Below are positions 1 to 8,120 of a DNA stretch of 64,000 bases, piece by piece. The stretch is from Chromobacterium amazonense (GTDB lineage Bacteria > Pseudomonadota > Gammaproteobacteria > Burkholderiales > Chromobacteriaceae): assembly GCF_001855565.1 (NCBI RefSeq), contig NZ_MKCR01000033.1, positions 124,001 to 188,000 on the forward strand. The letters are read 5' to 3'. Both the position numbers and the translations under genes were made by a program. The stretch's first letter is position 1. Each line of letters begins with the position of its first letter. Below the pieces are notes generated by a model. It saw only the letters and a list, made by a program, of their open reading frames with translations. It made no database searches and was not told the DNA's origin.

Positions 1-720
1 TCGGTCAGCGTCGGCGCGCTGATGGTCAGCTTTTGCAATGCGCTGGGCATGAGCCGCGAGGCCATCCATCACGCCGGCATCGGCGGCATGCTGCACGATA
101 TCGGCAAGATGAAGGTGCCGGACGACATCCTGAACAAGCCGGGCAAGCTGAGCGAGCAGGAATTCAAGGTGATGAAGTGCCACGTGGTGGAAAGCCAGAA
201 AATACTGCATGCCACGCCGGGCATTCCGGAAATCGCCATCCAGGTGGCCGGCCAGCACCACGAACGCCATGATGGCAGCGGCTATCCGGCTGGCCTCAAA
301 GGCGACAAGATTTCCCAGCTGGGGCAGATGGCCGCCATCGTCGACGTTTACGACGCGCTGACCTCGGACCGCTGCTACCACCAGGGCATGTCGCCGACCG
401 ACGCGCTGCGCAAGATCTACGAGTGGTCGAAGTTCCACTTCAACCCGGAACTGGTGCAGGCCTTCATGCGCGCCATCGGCATCTATCCCATCGGCACCCT
501 GGTGCGGCTGGAAAGCGGCAGGTTGGGCGTGGTAGTGGAGCAGAACGACCACAATCTGATCTGCCCCAAGGTAAAAGTGTTTTTCAGCATCAAGAGCAAC
601 ACCCACATCAAGCCGGAAATCGTGGACCTGTCGCGCCGCCTGGGCGCGGGCGGCGGCGACAAGATCGTCAAGCACGAGTCTCCGGAGAAGTGGCACATCG
701 ACCCGCTGCGCTTCCTGTAG
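1..720 (+). CDS. HD-GYP domain c-di-GMP phosphodiesterase (5'-truncated by window edge)
   Basis: The reading frame is open from base 1, so the start lies outside the window. The visible 239 residues carry the metal-binding HDIGK motif (about bases 94-108) and the family-defining HHERHDGSGYP motif (about 256-288), so this is an HD-GYP phosphodiesterase that would hydrolyse cyclic di-GMP. After the catalytic core a C-terminal stretch of about 80 residues (YPIGTLVRLESGRLGVVVEQ region) looks like the small beta-rich tail common after HD-GYP domains. N-terminal sensor or DUF3391-type regions, if any, cannot be seen. The gene is followed at once by a palindromic repeat. A second HD-GYP gene lies at 7148. 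Confidence 0.93.
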   Translation, partial: SVSVGALMVSFCNALGMSREAIHHAGIGGMLHDIGKMKVPDDILNKPGKLSEQEFKVMKCHVVESQKILHATPGIPEIAIQVAGQHHERHDGSGYPAGLKGDKISQLGQMAAIVDVYDALTSDRCYHQGMSPTDALRKIYEWSKFHFNPELVQAFMRAIGIYPIGTLVRLESGRLGVVVEQNDHNLICPKVKVFFSIKSNTHIKPEIVDLSRRLGAGGGDKIVKHESPEKWHIDPLRFL

Positions 721-751
721 GGCGGATGCCCCGCTCGCGGGGCGATCCGCC
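721..751. repeat. REP-like palindrome, divergent copy
   Basis: GGCGGATGCCCC, a short loop, then GGGGCGATCCGCC form a strong hairpin directly after the HD-GYP stop codon. It resembles the GGCGGAACGCCCC family seen at 803, 34388 and 36430 but differs at the centre. It may act as a transcription terminator or mRNA 3'-end stabiliser. Confidence 0.55.
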
Positions 752-802
752 ATCCCGCCGTCGATCACGCTAGCGCCAAACGACTTGCATGCACAAAGAC
801 TT

Positions 803-834
803 GGCGGAACGCCCCCTTGGGGCTTCCGCCCTAC
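803..834. repeat. REP-like palindrome GGCGGAACGCCCC family, copy 1
   Basis: GGCGGAACGCCCCCTTGGGG followed by CTTCCGCCCTAC forms a near-perfect hairpin. It sits at the 3' end of rsmE and overlaps its last codon. Two further copies with the same GGCGGAACGCCCC and TCCGCCCTAC ends lie at 34388-34425 and 36430-36461, all in intergenic positions after minus-strand genes. Confidence 0.75.
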
Positions 835-1556
835 CGGTAGTCCCCCCACACCGCCTGCATGGCGCCGACGGCGGCAAGCGCCGCGGTTTCGGTGCGCAGG
901 ATGCGCGGCCCCAGCTTCAGCGGCGTCCAGCCAGCGGCCAGGGCCGCATCCTCCTCCGGCGCGGAGAAACCGCCTTCCGGTCCCACCATCAGCCAGCTGC
1001 GCGCCGGCCGCTCGGCCAATTGCGCCAGGCTCTTGTCGCCGCGCGGCGACAGGATCAGCCGGATGTCGGCTTCCTGGCGCTCTGCCAGCCACTCGTTCAG
1101 CGTCAGAATAGGCAGCACCTGCGGCACGGTGTTGCGGCCGCTTTGCTCGCAAGCGGAAATCACGATCTCCTGCCAACGCGCCACCCGTTTGTCGGCGCGC
1201 TCGCCGCTGAGCTTGACCACGGAGCGGCCGGCGGCAATGGGCTGGAACACCGCCACGCCCATTTCCACGCCTTTCTGCAACGTGAACTCCATCTTGTCGC
1301 CTCCGGAAATGCCCTGGGCCAGGCCCAGCCACAGCGGGGTTTCACGTGAAACGTCGTCGAAGCGCTCGATCACGCACTGCGCGTCGCGCTTCATCACCGC
1401 CCCGAGCACGGCGTGATACTCGCCGCCACGGCCGTTGAACAAGGTGATGGCGTCGCCGGCATTCAGCCGCAATACTTGAATATGACGCACCACAGCATCG
1501 GGCAGGGACAGTTGCTGGCCAACCGCGAGGTCGGCGTCCAGATAAAACCTTGGCAT
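831..1556 (-). CDS. rsmE: 16S rRNA (uracil(1498)-N3)-methyltransferase RsmE
   Basis: This 241-residue protein matches the length and layout of RsmE, the SPOUT-class enzyme that methylates N3 of U1498 in 16S rRNA using S-adenosylmethionine. The N-terminal PUA-like part begins MPRFYLDADLAVGQ. The C-terminal trefoil-knot domain shows the motifs MVGPEGGFS and LGPRILRTETAALAA that form the cofactor pocket. It is transcribed away from the inositol-monophosphatase-family gene at 1659, leaving about 100 bp for divergent promoters. A parS-core palindrome lies inside the coding region at 1338-1353. Its stop codon overlaps a REP-like hairpin. Confidence 0.96.
   Translation of the reverse strand: MPRFYLDADLAVGQQLSLPDAVVRHIQVLRLNAGDAITLFNGRGGEYHAVLGAVMKRDAQCVIERFDDVSRETPLWLGLAQGISGGDKMEFTLQKGVEMGVAVFQPIAAGRSVVKLSGERADKRVARWQEIVISACEQSGRNTVPQVLPILTLNEWLAERQEADIRLILSPRGDKSLAQLAERPARSWLMVGPEGGFSAPEEDAALAAGWTPLKLGPRILRTETAALAAVGAMQAVWGDYR
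1338..1353. promoter_or_regulatory. parS: parS-like ParB-binding site 1
   Basis: The 14-bp core GTTTCACGTGAAAC is a perfect palindrome and matches 14 of 16 positions of the bacterial parS consensus TGTTTCACGTGAAACA. It lies inside rsmE, which is normal because parS sites commonly sit in coding sequence. Two more perfect cores occur in this window. Confidence 0.8.
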
Positions 1557-1658
1557 CGGATATTGAAAGTCGCTGTTGATACCGGTATTTTGCTAGGTTT
1601 GCTTCATTCGGCAAACCGCTTTTGCGCCGCGACGACGCATTTTTGCAGGAGAGACAGG

Positions 1659-2450
1659 ATGCAGGTGCTAGAACAGGTGATGCGACTGGTGCGCGAAGTG
1701 GCGGCGCGCGAAGTGATGCCGCGCTTTTTGCACGTGGGCAAAAGCCGCAAGGACGACGGCACCCTGTTCACCGAGGCCGACCTGGCCTGCCAGCAGGCGC
1801 TGCAAGGCGGCCTGCCGGCCATTCTGCCGCATCCGGTGCTGGGCGAGGAGATGGAGCGCGAGGAACAGGATGCGCTGTGGGAGGCCAACCGCGACGGTCT
1901 GTGGGTGGTGGACCCGATAGACGGCACCACCAACTTCGTCAACGGCCTGCCGTATTTCGCCATCTCGGTCGGCCTGATGGTGGCCGGCAAGAGCGAGCTG
2001 GGCGTAATCTACAACCCGGTGTCGGACGAGATGTTCTACGCCCGCCGCGGCCTCGGCGCCTGGCTGAACGGCCATCGCCTGCCGCTGAAGACCATCAACA
2101 ACTGCATCGGCGACGCCATCGCCAGCGTCGAAGTCAAGTATCTGCGCTCCGGCAAGCTGGCGGCGCGCATCGGCAGCGTGGCGCCGTGCGGCAGCCAGCG
2201 CAATATGGGCTCCAGCACGCTGGACTGGTGTTTTCTGGCGGCCGGCCGCTACGACCTGTATCTGCATGGCGGCCAGCGGCTGTGGGACTACGCCGCCGGG
2301 GCCGTCATCGCCGAGGAGGCCGGCGCCCGCCTGGCCAGCCTGAACACCGACGACTACTGGAGCGACGTGATCTGGAAGCGTTCGGTGGTGGCCGCCATCA
2401 CGCCTGAGCTGTTCTCGCAGTGGCACCGCTGGGTGCGGGCCAACCAGTAA
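1659..2450 (+). CDS. Inositol monophosphatase family protein
   Basis: This is a 263-residue Mg-dependent sugar or inositol phosphate phosphatase of the IMPase/FBPase superfamily. The metal-binding signature WVVDPIDGTTNF and the C-terminal motif LWDYAAGAVIAEEAGA are both present. Residues EE after LG supply the usual additional acidic ligand (LGEEM). The ATG at 1659 is preferred over earlier in-frame starts because it is preceded by a purine-rich AGGAGAGACAGG ribosome-binding region and the protein then has the family's usual length. It is divergent from rsmE. The sequence does not show whether the substrate is inositol phosphate, PAP or another phosphate ester. Confidence 0.92.
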   Translation: MQVLEQVMRLVREVAAREVMPRFLHVGKSRKDDGTLFTEADLACQQALQGGLPAILPHPVLGEEMEREEQDALWEANRDGLWVVDPIDGTTNFVNGLPYFAISVGLMVAGKSELGVIYNPVSDEMFYARRGLGAWLNGHRLPLKTINNCIGDAIASVEVKYLRSGKLAARIGSVAPCGSQRNMGSSTLDWCFLAAGRYDLYLHGGQRLWDYAAGAVIAEEAGARLASLNTDDYWSDVIWKRSVVAAITPELFSQWHRWVRANQ

Positions 2451-2505
2451 GCCCCAGGCGCGGGCTGGGCGCCGCGCGGCCGAATCGGCGAATCCGGCAG
2501 CAGGC

Positions 2506-2697
2506 TTACTTCAGCCGATTCCAGTTCAGGATCGCCTCCTTCTTGTTGTCGGCCTGAGCGCCGATGGCCGGGCAATTGCCCTTTTCCGGATAGCGGCTGC
2601 ACTGCACCCACAACCGGCGCGAACCGGCCTTCACCAGCTCGGCGCGAGCGCCGCATTTGGGGCAGGGTTGGGGCGTCAGGGGGGCGGTTTCGCTCAT
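2506..2697 (-). CDS. Small zinc-ribbon protein, Lar-like (restriction alleviation family fold)
   Basis: This is a 63-residue protein with an N-terminal CPKCGA knuckle, then WVQC, a further Cys and a C-terminal EAILNWNRLK. The order PCPxCGA, WVxC, then xEAIxxWN is that of Lar-type zinc-ribbon proteins, which in phages and Rac prophage relieve type I restriction. There is no phage gene beside it, so this may be a housekeeping relative. The gene is convergent with the IMPase-family gene and its stop lies 55 bp from that gene's stop. Function is not established from sequence. Confidence 0.65.
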   Translation of the reverse strand: MSETAPLTPQPCPKCGARAELVKAGSRRLWVQCSRYPEKGNCPAIGAQADNKKEAILNWNRLK

Positions 2698-2823
2698 GGT
2701 GTCGCTTTCTCAATACAGACCGGACCCGGTAGACCGGTGCGTTTGCATCATCGAACCAAGCTTAGCGACAGACGCCCGCCATCAGCAAGCGCATGGATGC
2801 AAAACATGGCGAACCAAGATGAT

Positions 2824-2857
2824 AAAAAGCCGCAGCCCGGCAAGGCATGCGGCTTTT
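2824..2857 (-). terminator. Rho-independent terminator of the first GDSL lipase gene
   Basis: Arms AAAAGCCGCA and TGCGGCTTTT flank a 13-base loop. Read on the minus strand the second arm runs into a T-rich tract (GGCTTTTTATC) about 20 bases after the lipase stop codon. Confidence 0.7.
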
Positions 2858-2878
2858 CGCTTCTAGCGATGCAAACGG

Positions 2879-4225
2879 TCAACGCCGACGCGCCATCGCC
2901 TTGGCCTGGACCGGCAGCGCGTAGCCCTGCTGCCGCACGAAATCGGCGACGAAGCCGCCCAGCAGCAGGTGGGTGTGCGTGGTCGGGTGCAGATTGTCCC
3001 AGAACACATAGGCGTCGGCGTTGCCGCACTCCGGCCGCGGCGTCTGCGCCGAAATATAGGGCAGGCTGGCATTGGCGGCCACGTTCAGGCAGGAGTGGGT
3101 GGTGTTGCTGACCTGGTACTTGGCCGGATTGGCCAACAGGTCGTTGAACATGCCGTAAGCGTCGAACAGCCTGAGTTTGAGGCCGGCGCCATGTTTCTGC
3201 TGCAGGTTCGCCACCAGCGCCGCCAGCTTGGCGTTGTAGTCCTTCACCTGCTGCGCCAGTTGCGCGGCCTTGCCGCCGCTGCTGCCGGACGGCGTGCGCG
3301 ACAAATCGGGCAGGTTCAACACCACGATGTTGCGGCCGCCGGCGGAGATGATCTTTTCCAGCGCCTTGCCCTGGTCGGCGATCACCTGGTCAACGCTGCG
3401 GCCGTAGTTCAGCAGGTCGTTGCCACCGATCAGCATGGTGAACAGCGTGTTCTCCGCACGATAGCCCGGCGCCTTTTGCATGTATTGCGTCCAGGAATCC
3501 ACTTCCTGCAGCAGTCCCGGCACCACCAGGTGCTTGTCCGCCGCCGCGCCGCCTATCGCCCAGTTGTAGATCGGCAGCCCCAGCTGCTCGGCCAGATGCT
3601 CGACCCACACGCGGCCATTGCTGAAGCGGCCGATATACCAGCTCTGGGCGGTGGGCAGCTTCCACTGCGACGCGCCGTACATGTTCTGGGTATCGGACAG
3701 GCTGTCGCCGAACACGATCAGCTTGTTGATGGCCGAACCCTGCGCCGCGCTATCCAGCGTCCAAATGGTGTGGTTGTACGACATGGCGTTGTTGGCCGCG
3801 GCCACCAGCGCCAGCGGGCGATTGATGCCCTGCTTGGCCAGCGTGTTCTGGCACGCCGCGCGCAGCGCGTCCTGGCTGACCTCGCTGTAGAACATATTCT
3901 TCAGCGCCACGATGCTGCCAGACCACCAGTAGCCGTTGACGCGGTAGTAGTCGCCGCTGGAGGGGTCGGTCGCCCAGACATAGCGGGTTTGCGGCTGGTT
4001 GGACGCCGGGCTGAGCCGGTAATAGCAACGCAGATAGGTGTAGGTCATGCTGCCCTGTTGCGGTTTGGCCTGGCTGGCGGCGGCGGCCGCTTCGGCCTCG
4101 GACAGCGGCTTGCCGGCGGAAAGCACGCCGTCCAGTTCATCGTTAGGCGGTTGCGGCGCCTGCGCCTGCGCCTGGCCGGCGGCCAGCAGGCCGGCCAGCA
4201 AGCTTGATGCGAAAAGTCGTTTCAT
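2879..4225 (-). CDS. Secreted GDSL lipase/phospholipase, thermolabile-hemolysin-like (copy 1)
   Basis: This is a 448-residue exported SGNH hydrolase. A signal peptide begins MKRLFASSLLAGLLAAGQAQA. Residues about 60-165 form the N-terminal domain with TYTYLRCYYR and YVWATDPSSGDYYR, the pattern of Vibrio thermolabile hemolysin/lecithinase. The catalytic domain carries the nucleophile in VFGDSLSD (Ser175), the oxyanion Asn in GGNDLLNYG (about 269) and the Asp-His pair in WDNLHP (about 410 and 413). It should cleave phospholipid acyl esters outside the cell. The ATG at 4225 is chosen over an upstream in-frame ATG because it starts the signal peptide. A close paralogue lies at 5581-6930 across one intervening gene. 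Confidence 0.92.
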   Translation of the reverse strand: MKRLFASSLLAGLLAAGQAQAQAPQPPNDELDGVLSAGKPLSEAEAAAAASQAKPQQGSMTYTYLRCYYRLSPASNQPQTRYVWATDPSSGDYYRVNGYWWSGSIVALKNMFYSEVSQDALRAACQNTLAKQGINRPLALVAAANNAMSYNHTIWTLDSAAQGSAINKLIVFGDSLSDTQNMYGASQWKLPTAQSWYIGRFSNGRVWVEHLAEQLGLPIYNWAIGGAAADKHLVVPGLLQEVDSWTQYMQKAPGYRAENTLFTMLIGGNDLLNYGRSVDQVIADQGKALEKIISAGGRNIVVLNLPDLSRTPSGSSGGKAAQLAQQVKDYNAKLAALVANLQQKHGAGLKLRLFDAYGMFNDLLANPAKYQVSNTTHSCLNVAANASLPYISAQTPRPECGNADAYVFWDNLHPTTHTHLLLGGFVADFVRQQGYALPVQAKAMARRR

Positions 4226-4407
4226 GTATTCACCCGATACCTTGATCTTATTGTCAGCGGTGGTCAGGTTTGCCAATCGGTCGCGGCAAGGATTCCGCGC
4301 TCTACGTAAACCACGCGCAACAATAGGATAACAGGCGTTTACATTTAAAATAAACCTTTAATTTTAAAGTTTTACCGGAAATTGCTGCTGCGGCGCCCGC
4401 TCCAGAC

Positions 4408-4438
4408 AAGAAAAAACCGCTGCCTGGGCAGCGGTTTT
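4408..4438 (-). terminator. Rho-independent terminator of the rRNA methyltransferase gene
   Basis: AAACCGCTGCC, TGG, GCAGCGGTTT forms a stable hairpin. On the minus strand it is followed by TTTTTTCTTG, giving a classical T-tract 19 bases after the stop of the 4457-5470 gene. Confidence 0.85.
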
Positions 4439-4456
4439 GAGGGATGAGAACGGCGC

Positions 4457-5470
4457 TCAAACACTCAGCAACACGATCTTCAGCGGGTGTTTGCCGTCAG
4501 TGCTGGGGAAGTCGGCATCGGGGGCGACCCACTCCGCGGCGCGCACTTCGCGGCCGGCCTTGGCGGCGCTGCGCTTCAGCGACTCCAGCCAGGCATCGCC
4601 GTCGACTTCTGCAACATTATTGCAACAGATCAGCATGCCGCCGGGCGCCGTGGCCAGCAAAGCCGGCTTGAACAGGGCCTGGTAGTCGTTCACCAGGTCC
4701 ACCACGCCAAACGGGCTCTTGGAGTAGCGCGGCGGGTCGAGGAAGACCAGATCGAACTGGCGCGGCTCCAGCTTGGGGAAGGCCGGCATGCGCTTGCCGC
4801 GCACGCGGTCCGGCTGGCCGATGCCGGACAGCTGGCGCACGGCGGCGAAGACGTCGCTATGCAGGCAGCGCGGGCGGGTGGCCAACAGATTCAGCTTGGC
4901 GTTGGCGCGGCCCACGCTGAGGCTGGATTCGGAAAAATCGACGTTCAACACGAAGCTGGCGCCGGCCTTGGCTGCCGCCACGCCCACGCCGCAGGTGTAC
5001 GAAAACAAGTTCAGCACGCTCTTGCCGTCTGCCAGCTGCATCACGCGGCGACGCGCGGCGCGCAGGTCGAGGAACAGCCAGGGGTCCTGCCCCTTGTGGC
5101 GGGCCTGGTAATGGAAGGCCACGCCGTTTTCGCGGATGGTGACGTCCTGTTCCGCCACCGCCTGTTCGGCCAGCGACAAGGCGTTGCGGACGCGGGAATT
5201 GGCCTCGCTGCGGTCGTTGTACACCAGCGTCAGCTCGGGCAGCGTCTCGCGGTAGTAGGCGCGAATTTCCGCCAGCTCCGCCTCTTCCAGCGAGCGGTGG
5301 AAGCTCTGCGCCAGGATCTGATCGCCGTAGCGGTCTATGGTGAGGCCGGGCACGCCTTCGACGCTGCCGTGGAACAAGCGGTAGCAGTTGGTGTCTTCGG
5401 CGGCGAGGCGCGCTACGAGTTCGGCGCGAGCCGCGGCGGCGCGGCTGAGGAGTTCGGTCAGGCTGGACAT
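4457..5470 (-). CDS. Class I SAM-dependent methyltransferase, RlmI/RlmK-like (23S rRNA)
   Basis: This is a 337-residue protein with an N-terminal region resembling the RlmI linker (TNCYRLFHGSVEGVPGLTIDRYGD), then a Rossmann methyltransferase. Cofactor motif I is LNLFSYTCGVGVAAAKAGA. The catalytic-site motif FLDPPRYSKS corresponds to the PP motif of m5C and m7G rRNA methyltransferases, and ICCNN follows in the next strand. RlmI and the C-terminal half of RlmL (RlmK) share this layout; which 23S position is modified cannot be told. The PUA domain typical of full-length RlmI appears absent or reduced, as the protein is about 60 residues short of RlmI. It sits between two lipase paralogues with which it has no evident functional link. 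Confidence 0.85.
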   Translation of the reverse strand: MSSLTELLSRAAAARAELVARLAAEDTNCYRLFHGSVEGVPGLTIDRYGDQILAQSFHRSLEEAELAEIRAYYRETLPELTLVYNDRSEANSRVRNALSLAEQAVAEQDVTIRENGVAFHYQARHKGQDPWLFLDLRAARRRVMQLADGKSVLNLFSYTCGVGVAAAKAGASFVLNVDFSESSLSVGRANAKLNLLATRPRCLHSDVFAAVRQLSGIGQPDRVRGKRMPAFPKLEPRQFDLVFLDPPRYSKSPFGVVDLVNDYQALFKPALLATAPGGMLICCNNVAEVDGDAWLESLKRSAAKAGREVRAAEWVAPDADFPSTDGKHPLKIVLLSV

Positions 5471-5580
5471 GGGGGCTTTCGATTACGGTTCGGCCGGACC
5501 GGGGTGTTGGCCCCGGCCGGTTCAAAACCGAATTGTAAGCCCTGGCGGACAGCGCACCAAGCGCCGTCCGCCTAAGCGGG

Positions 5581-6930
5581 TCAATGCAGCGTCTTCAACA
5601 GCGGCATGGCGCCGGACGAGCCGAGGAAGTCCGCCACCGCGTTACCCAGCAGCAGATGGGTATGCGTGGTCGGATGCAGCGTGTCCCAGAACACGAAGGC
5701 ATCGGCATTGCCGCAATTGGCGCGCGGCGACTGCCCCTGCATATAGTTCAACGCCGAATCGGTATTGATGTTCAGGCAGGACTGGGTGGTGTTGCTGACT
5801 TGGTACTTGCTCGGATTGGTCAGCAGATCGTTGAACAACGCATAGCTGTCGAACACCTGGATGTTGGCGCCGTACTGCTGGTTCAGCGAGGCGGCCAATG
5901 CGGCCAGCTTCTGGTTGTAGTCCAGCACCTGGGCCGCCACCGTGGCGGCGCCGCCCTTCAGCTGATACACCGGCGCGCGCGAAACATCCGGCAGCTTCAG
6001 CAACAGGATATTGCGGCCGCCGGACTGGATCAGGTTGCTCAGCGCCTGCTGCTGCCCGGCGATCACTTTGTCCGGGGTGCTGCCATAATTGACCAGGTCA
6101 TTGCCGCCTATCCACATGGTGAACAGGGTCGTGGCCGGGTTGTAGTTGGGCGCCTGCTTCATGTATTCCTGCCACGACTGCACCTGCTGCACCACGCCCG
6201 GGATCACCAGTTTCTGCGTGCTGACGCCGGCGCCGCCTATCGCCCAGTTGTACAGCGGCAGCTTCAAGCGCGACGCCAGGTATTCCACCCAGACCGGCCC
6301 GTTGCTGAAATGGCCGACATACCAGCTATTGCGATTCGGCAGCGTCCATTGCGAGGCGTTGTAGACATTCTGGTTGTCGGACAGGCTGTCGCCGAAGGCG
6401 ACGATCTTGTTGATCGCCGTTCCCTGCCCTGCCTGATCGTTAGTCCATACCGTGTAGTTGAACGACATGGCGTTATCGGCCGCGAACACCATCGCCGGCT
6501 GCTGCTGGATGCCTTTTCTGGCCAGCGTGCTCTGGCAGACCGAGCGCAGCGCGTCCTGCGTCACGTCGCTGTAAAACATGTTCTTCCAATCGAACAACCC
6601 GCTTCCCCACCAATGGCCGTTCAGCCGGTAGTAGTCGCCGCTGGACGGATCGAGCGCCCACACGTAGTCGGTCGTCGGTTGGGTATTGGCGCCGGAGGCG
6701 CGGTAATAGCAGCGCACATAGGTGTAGGTCGCGGGCCCCGGCACGGACTGGGCGCCCAGCCGCGCCTTGGCCGTCTTGGCTTTGGGCAGCCCTTGCTTCA
6801 GCAGCTGCTCCCGGCTCAGCGGACCGGACGGCGACAGGATATGGGCGTAGCGGGCGTCCGGCGTCACATCGGCATTGCCGGCAAAGGCAGGCGCGGCCAA
6901 CGCGGCGCTCAACAGCAACCATGCTTTCAT
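5581..6930 (-). CDS. Secreted GDSL lipase/phospholipase, thermolabile-hemolysin-like (copy 2)
   Basis: This 449-residue paralogue of the 2879-4225 lipase has the same order of elements: signal peptide (MKAWLLLSAALAAPAFAG), N-terminal domain with TYTYVRCYYR and YVWALDPSSGDYYRLNG, nucleophile motif AFGDSLSD (Ser182), GGNDLVNYG, and a C-terminal WDTLHPTTHTHLLLG. All catalytic residues are kept, so both copies should be active esterases or phospholipases. The start at 6930 is supported by AGGAGAAAGC just upstream. The two copies share cysteine positions, for example DALR(S/A)(V/A)CQ(S/N)TLA, and look like an old duplication with retained export. Confidence 0.92.
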   Translation of the reverse strand: MKAWLLLSAALAAPAFAGNADVTPDARYAHILSPSGPLSREQLLKQGLPKAKTAKARLGAQSVPGPATYTYVRCYYRASGANTQPTTDYVWALDPSSGDYYRLNGHWWGSGLFDWKNMFYSDVTQDALRSVCQSTLARKGIQQQPAMVFAADNAMSFNYTVWTNDQAGQGTAINKIVAFGDSLSDNQNVYNASQWTLPNRNSWYVGHFSNGPVWVEYLASRLKLPLYNWAIGGAGVSTQKLVIPGVVQQVQSWQEYMKQAPNYNPATTLFTMWIGGNDLVNYGSTPDKVIAGQQQALSNLIQSGGRNILLLKLPDVSRAPVYQLKGGAATVAAQVLDYNQKLAALAASLNQQYGANIQVFDSYALFNDLLTNPSKYQVSNTTQSCLNINTDSALNYMQGQSPRANCGNADAFVFWDTLHPTTHTHLLLGNAVADFLGSSGAMPLLKTLH

Positions 6931-7147
6931 GCTTTCTCCTCGTGATGAGTGGTGGGTACGGCATCGAAGGGATAGACACAGCACAGTAGAAAGGAAATAT
7001 GAAATTTGTATATCGGGCCAGCGTTTGCCGTAAGAAATAGATCCAACACTCGACTGACTGTCGTGATCTCGCCAGCGCAGCATCAATCCGCTGTCGATCC
7101 GATTTGCATATGCCATAGTAAGAAAACCACCGCCCAGGAGAGCTGCC

Positions 7148-8023
7148 ATGCAAGCCCATCGCGAACTGCTGAAAACCCTGTACACCATGGCCATGCTGGT
7201 TGAGGCGCGCGACGCCTATACCGGCGGCCATCTATGGCGCGTATCGCGCTATAGCCTGCTGCTGGCGACCGATCTGCAGCTGCCGCGGGAAGAGGTGGAA
7301 CGCATCGCGCTGGGCGGCTTTCTGCATGATCTGGGCAAGATAGGGGTGCCCGACGCGGTGCTGAACAAGCCGGACAAGCTGAGCGACGAAGAATACGCGG
7401 TGATCAAGATCCACCCGCAAGTCGGCGCGGATTTGCTGCTGGACCATCCCTTGGCCGACCTGGTGATAGACGCGGTGCTCAGCCATCACGAAACGCCGGA
7501 TGGCCGGGGCTACCCCAACCAGCTCAGCGGCAAATCCATCCCTTTGGCGGCGCGCATTGTCGGCATCACCGATGCCTTTGACGCGATGACCAGCAGCCGG
7601 CCCTACCGCCAAGGCATGCCGTCGGAAAAAGCGCTGGCCATCATCGAGGCAAACCGCGGCGGCCAGTTCGACGCCGAACTGGCCGACCGCTTCGTAGCCT
7701 TGGGCCGCGCCGGCAAGCTCGACCATGTGCTGGGGCACAGCGAACCGGGCGTACCCATGCAGTGTTGTCTGTCCTGCGGTCCCATCATCGCTGTGCCGTC
7801 GGACGCCGCAGATGGCGAAGACATCTACTGCCCGGCTTGCGGCGGCGGCTATCGCCTGAGCAAGCACAGCGGCGAGCTGTCGCTGACGCCGTCGGGCAAG
7901 CGCGATCTGGTGAAGGCGCGCCAGCCCCGCGCCAACAACCGTCTGATAGACAAGTTGTTGGCGGAAAACCAGAAGCTCAACAGCCGCAAACGCCCTGGCC
8001 TGCTGGAAATGCTGTTCGGTTGA
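7148..8023 (+). CDS. HD-GYP domain phosphodiesterase with C-terminal zinc ribbon
   Basis: This 291-residue cytoplasmic protein begins almost directly with the HD-GYP core, including VEARDAYTGGHLWRVSRYS, then HDLGKIGVPDAVLNKP, HHETPDGRGYP, and D in ITDAFDAMTSSRPYRQG. All expected metal ligands are visible, so c-di-GMP hydrolysis is likely. Unusually, residues about 200-240 form a CxxC...CxxC pair (CCLSCG and CPACGGGYRL), a rubredoxin-like zinc ribbon, followed by a basic tail. No sensor domain precedes the catalytic domain, so the zinc ribbon may be the input or partner module. The start is preceded by CAGGAGAGCTGCC. Confidence 0.92.
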   Translation: MQAHRELLKTLYTMAMLVEARDAYTGGHLWRVSRYSLLLATDLQLPREEVERIALGGFLHDLGKIGVPDAVLNKPDKLSDEEYAVIKIHPQVGADLLLDHPLADLVIDAVLSHHETPDGRGYPNQLSGKSIPLAARIVGITDAFDAMTSSRPYRQGMPSEKALAIIEANRGGQFDAELADRFVALGRAGKLDHVLGHSEPGVPMQCCLSCGPIIAVPSDAADGEDIYCPACGGGYRLSKHSGELSLTPSGKRDLVKARQPRANNRLIDKLLAENQKLNSRKRPGLLEMLFG

Positions 8024-8120
8024 GAACGGTCGGCATATGGGTCACATGATTTGCCTCAAGAATGCGCATGGTATAAATTAAAACCACCATTCATGCCGCA
8101 TCTCCTGGCAGAGGCCCACC

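Noticed and set aside
5581-7194. 537-residue version of lipase 2
   Set aside because: The extra N-terminal part has no signal or domain; the signal peptide begins at 6930 after AGGAGAAAGC.
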